Assembly (NCBI GenBank): GCA_002327415.1
Contig: DCVU01000134.1
Span: 1-11,724 of the forward strand
Direction: 5' to 3'
Source: Smithella sp. UBA2180
GTDB taxonomy: Bacteria > Desulfobacterota > Syntrophia > Syntrophales > Smithellaceae
Length of the DNA: 11,724 nt
In this document: positions 6,344-11,724 of the stretch, in pieces
Numbering within the stretch: the stretch's first letter is position 1
Layout: each line of letters starts with the position of its first letter
Made by a program: the position numbers and the translations under genes
Notes under the pieces: model-generated
Told to the model about the DNA's origin: nothing
What the model saw: the letters and a program-made list of their open reading frames with translations, nothing else
Database searches by the model: none

Positions 6344-8966
6344 AATAAGAGAAAGTTTTTTAAAATATTTCGAGAGCAAGGGACACACCCGGGTGGCGAG
6401 TTCGTCGCTGATTCCCAAGGATGACCCCACTCTGCTTTTCACCAACGCGGGCATGGTGCAGTTTAAAAACGCTTTTCTGGGACTGGAAAACAGAGGCTAC
6501 ACCAGAGCGGCATCCTGCCAGAAATGCGCACGCGCCGGCGGCAAGCACAACGATCTGGAAAATGTCGGCGTGACCGCCCGTCATCACACCTTCTTCGAAA
6601 TGCTCGGCAATTTTTCCTTCGGCGATTATTTCAAGGAGGAAGCCATCGCCTGGGCATGGGAATATTTAATCGATGTCGTGAAGCTTCCGAAAGAAAAATT
6701 GTGGATCACGATTTATGAAGACGACAACGAGGCTTTTGAAATCTGGAATAAAAAAATGAAGGTTCCGGAGAATCGCATCGTCCGCATGGGAGAAAAAAGC
6801 AATTTCTGGATGATGGGAGAAACCGGCCCCTGCGGCCCCTGCTCCGAAATCCTTTATGATCAGGGCAAAGGCACCGGCTGCGGTCGTCCCGAATGCGATG
6901 TTCATTGTGATTGCGACCGCCATCTGGAAATCTGGAATCTGGTATTTACCCAATTCGACCGCGATGAAAATGGAAAGTTAAATCCTTTGGCAAAACCAAG
7001 CATCGATACCGGTATGGGACTGGAACGACTTACCGCCGTCATCCAGGGGATGAAGAGTAATTACGATACGGATCTTTTCGCCCCCATCATCCGTTTTATG
7101 GAAAAAACTTCTGGCAAGACCTACGGCAAAAACGCGGAGAATGATGTCTCCATCCGGGTCATTGCCGATCACAGCCGCGCGTTAACTTTCCTGATCGGCG
7201 ACGGCATAACGCCCAGCAATGAAGGCCGGGGCTATGTGTTGCGTCGTATACTGCGTCGCGCCGCGCGCCACGGAAAAATGCTCGGCATCAACAAACCGTT
7301 TTTAAATGAAAGTGCTCAAGTCGTGATTGATATGATGAAAGGGGTTTATCCCGATCTGGTCGAAAAGGCCTCTTTTATTACCAAAATGATTTTAAATGAG
7401 GAACAGCGCTTCATGGAAACACTTGACGCGGGACTGCACATCCTGAATGAAGAAACAGCGGCGCTGAAAAAAGAGGGCAAGTCAATTCTCCCCGGTTCGC
7501 TGGTGTTCAAGCTCTATGATACATTCGGATTCCCCACAGATTTAACGGCGGATATTGTTAAACGCGACGGTTTTACTCTGGACAATGACGGCTTTGAGGC
7601 TGAAATGGAACAGCAACGGGTCAGAGCCCGCGGCGCCTGGAAGGGCAGCGGCGAAGAAGCGGTTGCCGAATGTTATTTAAAGGCTTCGAGTTCGGGTATT
7701 GTCACTGAGTTTTGCGGTTATGAAGGCATGATCAAAGCACAGTCAAAAATCGCCGCTATCTTCATAAATGGACAATCCGTACAAGACACGGAAGAAGGTC
7801 AAAACGCGGAAATAGTTCTCACGGCAACGCCATTTTATGGCGAATCCGGTGGACAGGCAGGCGACACAGGCTACTTGGAAGGTGCAGGGTTTGGCTTTAC
7901 CGTTTTGGATACTAAAAAGCCTGTAGAAAAATTCATTGTGCATAAAGGCATTGTTCAAAAAGGAAAAATTAAAGTCGGCGATGCGGCACAGTTGATCGTC
8001 GATGAAGAAAGACGAAAAGCCATTGCCGCCAATCATTCCGGCACGCACATTCTGCAGGCCGCGCTCAAAGCCGTGCTGGGCGACCACATCAAACAATCAG
8101 GATCTCAGGTTAACGCGACGGGACTGCGCTTCGACTTTACTCATTTTTCAAAAATCAGCGATGAGGAAATGCTGCGGATTGAAGAAATCGCCAACGACAT
8201 CATCCGAAAAAATCTGGAAGTAAAAACGGAAATCTGCGCGCTGGAAGACGCGCTCAAGACCGGGGCAACCGCCGTGTTCGATGAAAAATACGGCTCGACC
8301 GTACGCATCGTCAAGATGGGCGAGATGAGCATGGAGCTTTGCGGCGGCACGCACGTGAAGCGCACCGGCGACATCGGCCTTTTGAAAGTTCTCCACGAGT
8401 CGGCCATTGCGGCGGGCGTGCGCAGAATCGAAGCGGTCACCGGAAGAGAAGCGTTCGCTCATATTCAAAAAGCGGAAGAAGAATTAAAACGCACGGCGGG
8501 ATTGTTCAAAGCCGGTCAGATGGAAGTCTATGATCGCGCCGAAAAAATACTCAAGCATACAAAGGAACTGGAAAAAGAAATTGAAACCCTCAAAGGGAAA
8601 CTCGCCGCCAAGGATTCCGGCGATTTGATGAATCAGATAAAGGAAATCAATGGTGTGAAAGTGCTGGCGGTGGAAGTAGGCATCACCGATGCAAAAACAT
8701 TGCGCGACTTCGGCGATAAGTTGCGCGACAAGCTTGAATCGGGCGTTATCCTTCTGGGCAGCAAAGCCGGTGAAAAAGTAATGCTGTTGTGCATGGTCAC
8801 CAAAGACCTGGCCGGGAAATACCATGCCGGAAATATTATCAAGGAACTGGCTCCATTGGTCGGCGGCAGCGGCGGCGGCAGACCGGATATGGCTCAGGCC
8901 GGCGGCTCTCAGCCGGAAAATTTAGGCAAAATTTTCCCAGCGTTGGAAAAATTGCTGACTAAATAG
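6324..8966 (+). CDS. alaS: Alanine--tRNA ligase
   Basis: Charges tRNA-Ala and hydrolyses misacylated Ser- or Gly-tRNA-Ala; cytoplasmic. About 880 residues, the normal length. Class II catalytic core: motif 1 region FLKYFESKGHTRVASSSLIP with LLFTNAGMVQFKNAFLG, motif 2 RHHTFFEMLGNFSFGDYF, motif 3 region IDTGMGLERL and GRGYVLRRILRRAARHG. The editing domain has the four zinc-site residues in HSGTH (H571, H575) and CGGTH (C673, H677). The C-terminal C-Ala domain keeps the glycine-rich GGSGGGRPDMAQAGG. I prefer ATG 6324 to the TTG three bases earlier: it gives the usual short MAKTGNEIR leader and sits at good distance from AAGGAAG (6311-6317), which lies within recX. It shares a likely transcript with recA and recX, an arrangement also known from other proteobacteria. 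A cysteine-rich insert (CGRPECDVHCDC) follows GPCGPCSE, typical for the family. Confidence 0.97.
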   Translation: MAKTGNEIRESFLKYFESKGHTRVASSSLIPKDDPTLLFTNAGMVQFKNAFLGLENRGYTRAASCQKCARAGGKHNDLENVGVTARHHTFFEMLGNFSFGDYFKEEAIAWAWEYLIDVVKLPKEKLWITIYEDDNEAFEIWNKKMKVPENRIVRMGEKSNFWMMGETGPCGPCSEILYDQGKGTGCGRPECDVHCDCDRHLEIWNLVFTQFDRDENGKLNPLAKPSIDTGMGLERLTAVIQGMKSNYDTDLFAPIIRFMEKTSGKTYGKNAENDVSIRVIADHSRALTFLIGDGITPSNEGRGYVLRRILRRAARHGKMLGINKPFLNESAQVVIDMMKGVYPDLVEKASFITKMILNEEQRFMETLDAGLHILNEETAALKKEGKSILPGSLVFKLYDTFGFPTDLTADIVKRDGFTLDNDGFEAEMEQQRVRARGAWKGSGEEAVAECYLKASSSGIVTEFCGYEGMIKAQSKIAAIFINGQSVQDTEEGQNAEIVLTATPFYGESGGQAGDTGYLEGAGFGFTVLDTKKPVEKFIVHKGIVQKGKIKVGDAAQLIVDEERRKAIAANHSGTHILQAALKAVLGDHIKQSGSQVNATGLRFDFTHFSKISDEEMLRIEEIANDIIRKNLEVKTEICALEDALKTGATAVFDEKYGSTVRIVKMGEMSMELCGGTHVKRTGDIGLLKVLHESAIAAGVRRIEAVTGREAFAHIQKAEEELKRTAGLFKAGQMEVYDRAEKILKHTKELEKEIETLKGKLAAKDSGDLMNQIKEINGVKVLAVEVGITDAKTLRDFGDKLRDKLESGVILLGSKAGEKVMLLCMVTKDLAGKYHAGNIIKELAPLVGGSGGGRPDMAQAGGSQPENLGKIFPALEKLLTK

Positions 8967-8967
8967 C

Positions 8968-9091
8968 ACAAATACGAATAGCCTTCGTATAACTTTGTTG
9001 GTAGCTGCGGTGGCTTCCTCGACGTATCTTTGATATACGCCTGTGGACCCTCCTCGCTACCGCCGCGTTCTACTTCGGCTATCGAATTTGT
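8968..9091. repeat. 124-bp imperfect palindrome built of hairpins
   Basis: It starts two bases after the alaS stop codon. The ends are complementary: ACAAATACGAATAGCC on the left against GGCTATCGAATTTGT on the right, with one extra base and about one mismatch. Next inward, GGTAGC (9000-9005) faces GCTACC (9056-9061), and the centre CGTATCTTTGATATACG folds on itself. The left arm also forms its own perfect 7-bp hairpin, ATACGAA-TAGCC-TTCGTAT (8972-8990), and the right arm a smaller one, TTCG-GCTAT-CGAA (9074-9086). The whole therefore has alternative folds: one long stem or three short ones. It is probably a genomic repeat or small non-autonomous mobile element; it could also stop transcription behind alaS. 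A reading frame on the minus strand crosses it, but I take that as a by-product. Confidence 0.65.
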
Positions 9092-9118
9092 AAACATGAA
9101 TTGTGTCTATACATTTTT

Positions 9119-9148
9119 TGTCATTCCCGCGAAGGCGTGAATCCAGTG
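9119..9148. repeat. Dispersed palindromic repeat, inverted orientation
   Basis: TTGTCATTCCCGC, loop GAAG, GCGTGAATCCAG: the same family as 449-476 read from the other strand. Arms 9123-9130 and 9135-9142 pair in seven of eight positions. It sits at the border between the 124-bp palindrome and the AT-rich methyltransferase gene, where native and acquired DNA appear to meet. Confidence 0.7.
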
Positions 9149-9167
9149 CTCTTGTGCCGTATTTTAT

Positions 9168-11027
9168 ATGGATATAACTCTTATGAATAAAAATCTGCTA
9201 AAAATAATAGACAAATATAATCCACAAGTTATTGAAAATGCTCTTGTGCAATTATTTGTTGAAGTAAATAATGTTGAGGTAAAAAACAACCTCTTTATAA
9301 AAAATATTATACAAGATAATTCGGAAATGGTTATCTCTGTAAAAAATGAACTCTATAAAATATTTGAATCAAAAAATATTGAAGATTTTGTAAATATTTT
9401 TGAATTATTGGTTCCAAACAGCGATAAAAAGATAAATGGTGCTTTCTTTACGCCAAAATTGATAACAAATTATATTGTTTCAGAAACGGTTAAAACTCCA
9501 ACACAAAGGATTTGTGACCCAAGTTGTGGTTGTGGCGCTTTTCTTATTTCTGCTGCTAAATATATTGCTAAACAATTCGACAAACGAACAATTGATATTA
9601 TCGAGCAAAATTTGTTTGGTGTTGACATAGCTGATTATAGTGTCAGGAGAGCAAAAATCTTACTAACCCTGCTTGCCTTAAAAAATAAGGAGGACAAAAA
9701 AGAAATCAACTTTAATCTGAAAACTGACGATAGCTTATCTGCCGACTGGGGAAAAATGTTTAATGAGAAATTTGATATAGTGCTTGGCAATCCTCCATAT
9801 GTTAAATTTCAAGATCTTAATGATGAGTTAAGAAAAAAATTATACAAAGATTGGAAAACATTAAATACTGGAAACTATAATTTATATTTTGCTTTTTTTG
9901 AGTTAGGCGTAAACATAATTAAAAAAGATGGTGTCTTAAGTTACATCACGCCAAATAATTATTTTACATCCCTAGCGGCAGTTCCACTCCGCAACTTTTT
10001 AGAACATAATAAACTTATTGAAAGAATTTTAGATTTTAATCATCTGAAACTATTTGCGGCACAAACATATACTTGTATTACATTTCTTAAGTGGAACACT
10101 AAAGATTCCTTTGACTATGAAAGATTTGATAACTATGAAACATTAAATTCTCTAAATAAAATAAAATACTCAAAAATCTTTTTTAAAAATCTTAACAATA
10201 AAAAATGGAGATTATTAAAACAAGCAGACCAAAGTAATATTAAAATAATCGAAAACACCGGAAAGAAACTGGGGGAAATTGTAGACATTAGAGTTGGGAT
10301 TGCAACGTGTAAAGATTCTGTTTATTTTATTGACGGAAAGACACTTGAAAAAGGATTCTATCGAAAAATATATAATGGGAAAATCCATAAAATTGAAAGG
10401 GAGATTACAAAACCGATTGCAAAAATTTCCGATTTTAGAAATCAAGGCGATTTAGACAAAAATAAACGGAGAATAATTTTCCCATATAACAAAATTAACG
10501 GAAAAATTGAGATAATAAAAGAAAATGATTTTAAAAAAGCATACCCTTTTTGCTATGAATATTTGCTTAGTGCAAAAACGGAACTAATCACGAGGGATAA
10601 GGGAAAAGTCGAATATCCAGAATGGTTTGCTTATGCAAGAACACAAGGGCTAAATTTTTTTGGCAAAAAGTTACTAACCCCAACTTTTAGCGCAGAACCC
10701 AGATTCTTACTTGAGCAAGATGATAATGCACTATTCTGTAATGGATATGCTATCTATTTAATATCTGAACAAACTTTGTTTACCAATATAGAACAACAAT
10801 TAGACTTAAGTGTTCTTGGTAAAATATTAAATTCGCGCGTAATGGATTATTATATTAAGCGAACAAGCGTATCAATTGAAGGTGGATATCCGTGCTATCA
10901 AAAAAACTTCATTGAATTATTTGGAATTCCGATTTTTACAGACAAAGAAATATCTTTTTTGAAAAAAGAGGAGAGTAAAAAAAAGATTGATGATTTTTTG
11001 ATAAAAAAATATGGGATAGATATCTAA
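9168..11027 (+). CDS. N6-adenine DNA methyltransferase, type II restriction-modification, gamma class
   Basis: Transfers a methyl group from S-adenosylmethionine to adenine in a specific DNA site, normally to protect the host from a partner endonuclease. Of 619 residues, the N-terminal half carries the catalytic motifs in gamma order: GAFFTPKLIT (91-100, motif X), CDPSCGCGAFLISAA (116-130, motif I, SAM binding), LFGVDI (149-154, motif II) and DIVLGNPPYVKF (203-214, motif IV with catalytic NPPY 208-211), then KKDGVLSYITPNNYF. The C-terminal half resembles the TaqI-like target-recognition domain, with the pattern GEIVDIRVGIATCKDSVYFI and late KILNSRVMDYYIKRTS...GGYPCYQKNFIELFGIPIF blocks. No nuclease motif of a type IIG fusion was seen. 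Start is uncertain: ATG 9168 or ATG 9183, neither with a good ribosome binding site. Strikingly AT-rich compared with alaS, hence probably acquired. It converges on the next gene with a 4-base overlap of stop codons. Confidence 0.9.
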   Translation: MDITLMNKNLLKIIDKYNPQVIENALVQLFVEVNNVEVKNNLFIKNIIQDNSEMVISVKNELYKIFESKNIEDFVNIFELLVPNSDKKINGAFFTPKLITNYIVSETVKTPTQRICDPSCGCGAFLISAAKYIAKQFDKRTIDIIEQNLFGVDIADYSVRRAKILLTLLALKNKEDKKEINFNLKTDDSLSADWGKMFNEKFDIVLGNPPYVKFQDLNDELRKKLYKDWKTLNTGNYNLYFAFFELGVNIIKKDGVLSYITPNNYFTSLAAVPLRNFLEHNKLIERILDFNHLKLFAAQTYTCITFLKWNTKDSFDYERFDNYETLNSLNKIKYSKIFFKNLNNKKWRLLKQADQSNIKIIENTGKKLGEIVDIRVGIATCKDSVYFIDGKTLEKGFYRKIYNGKIHKIEREITKPIAKISDFRNQGDLDKNKRRIIFPYNKINGKIEIIKENDFKKAYPFCYEYLLSAKTELITRDKGKVEYPEWFAYARTQGLNFFGKKLLTPTFSAEPRFLLEQDDNALFCNGYAIYLISEQTLFTNIEQQLDLSVLGKILNSRVMDYYIKRTSVSIEGGYPCYQKNFIELFGIPIFTDKEISFLKKEESKKKIDDFLIKKYGIDI

Positions 11028-11724
11028 ACTATTATACCTTTCCCAAATCTTTTCGTGTAAATTCCAAGTAAATCTTCCGCAAAGTTGTTAATAGCTAAAT
11101 TTTCTAAGCTTACCGTTGATTCCTTATCTATCAAGCCATCCTTCTTCAATTCATCTGTTGTGCTGTATAGCTTAGGTATTTTTTGTCTAAAATCAACAAT
11201 CATAAGACAAATTCTTTCATATTTATATGCATCTATATTTGCTTCGCTTCTGCTATTTATGGCTTGAAACATTTCTATATAGTGCTCAATTTTTGTAACC
11301 TTTTTATAAACAACTTGGCCACGCAGCATTGCCTTATCATCATATTCGTGAGTAGGTATTAAGTATACTTCGCCAAGGCATTGTTTGGAATAACTTAAAT
11401 GAAGATTTAAAGCCTCAGCAAATGTTCTTTCATAAAGTGTATCAATATTTTTGCCCAGACTACTTAGCTGGCTTCTTATGTTAACGCTAAGGATTTTTTC
11501 ATTACCTGTTGATGCTGTGTTAGATGAAGACACTAATCTTTTAATAGGAATTATTGATACATCTTGTTTCTTTGACTTTAAAAAGCCCTTAATATTAATT
11601 TCAGGCTTTGATTTGCTAATTGGTGGGAATATCATTTTTTTAGGGACGCAACAGCGGACAAATTCACTTTTTATGAATTCATGAATAAGATTAATAATCC
11701 TTTGTGACCTTATTAAAGCCGTTT
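11024..11724 (-). CDS. Unrecognised protein, partial; candidate partner restriction endonuclease
   Basis: The frame is open from the right edge to a TAG at 11026-11024, about 232 codons, so the gene is cut at its 5' end. An internal ATG at 11635 would give 203 residues, but codons upstream of it (…SQRIINLIHEFIKSEFVRCC…) read as plausible protein, so the true start is probably outside the window. I do not recognise the family. The visible part has a charged N-terminal stretch, a helical middle (ERTFAEALNLHLSYSKQ), a hydrophobic GEVYLIPTHEYDD stretch, and an ICLMIVDFR strand. No PD-(D/E)XK, HNH or GIY-YIG signature stands out with certainty. AT-rich like the methyltransferase, convergent with it, and overlapping it by four bases: this is the usual place for the cognate restriction enzyme, which is the reason for the tentative call. 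It could equally be an unrelated defence or regulatory protein. Confidence 0.6.
   Translation of the reverse strand, partial: TALIRSQRIINLIHEFIKSEFVRCCVPKKMIFPPISKSKPEINIKGFLKSKKQDVSIIPIKRLVSSSNTASTGNEKILSVNIRSQLSSLGKNIDTLYERTFAEALNLHLSYSKQCLGEVYLIPTHEYDDKAMLRGQVVYKKVTKIEHYIEMFQAINSRSEANIDAYKYERICLMIVDFRQKIPKLYSTTDELKKDGLIDKESTVSLENLAINNFAEDLLGIYTKRFGKGIIV

Noticed and set aside
8909..9097. 62-codon minus-strand frame behind alaS
   Set aside because: It is the translation of the 124-bp palindrome plus the antisense of the alaS end. Similar peptides may be annotated elsewhere, but they would reflect the repeat, not a gene.
9168..11027. Type IIG (fused restriction-methylation) enzyme
   Set aside because: The N-terminal 90 residues are too short for a nuclease domain, and no PD-(D/E)XK motif was seen; the 619-residue length fits a methyltransferase with recognition domain alone.

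Overview
The window looks like a piece of a bacterial chromosome from an anaerobe of the Desulfobacterota (old Deltaproteobacteria, possibly a Syntrophia-like or sulfate-reducing lineage). That assignment is an inference from three things: a fused CobA-HemD enzyme followed directly by an AhbC-type radical SAM protein (haem made through sirohaem), the recA-recX-alaS order, and gene gaps littered with short palindromes of the form CTGGATTCCCGC...GCGGGAATGAC. No rRNA or tRNA gene was seen.

Layout. Positions 1-489 hold a GIY-YIG nuclease relic that has lost its catalytic N-terminus, set among three palindromic repeats. Positions 490-4312 are a tetrapyrrole block: cobA-hemD, ahbC (4-base overlap) and hemB, with hemB preceded by a strongly structured leader. 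HemB makes porphobilinogen; HemD closes the uroporphyrinogen III ring; CobA methylates it to precorrin-2; AhbC acts after sirohaem decarboxylation on the way to haem. The remaining enzymes (HemA/L/C, sirohaem ferrochelatase, AhbA/B, AhbD) are not in the window. Positions 4313-4830 contain a frameshifted relic of an IS1182-like transposase and more palindromes. Positions 4831-8966 are recA, recX and alaS, packed as one likely transcription unit.

After alaS comes a 124-bp imperfect palindrome (8968-9091) built of smaller hairpins, then another short palindrome. From 9168 to the right edge the DNA turns visibly AT-rich and carries what looks like a recently acquired restriction-modification locus: a gamma-type N6-adenine DNA methyltransferase on the plus strand and, convergent and overlapping it by four bases, a gene of unrecognised family that runs off the right edge and may be the cognate restriction enzyme.

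Most of the window is ordinary housekeeping. The parts that deserve a second look are the unrecognised partner of the methyltransferase, the 124-bp palindrome, and the folded hemB leader.
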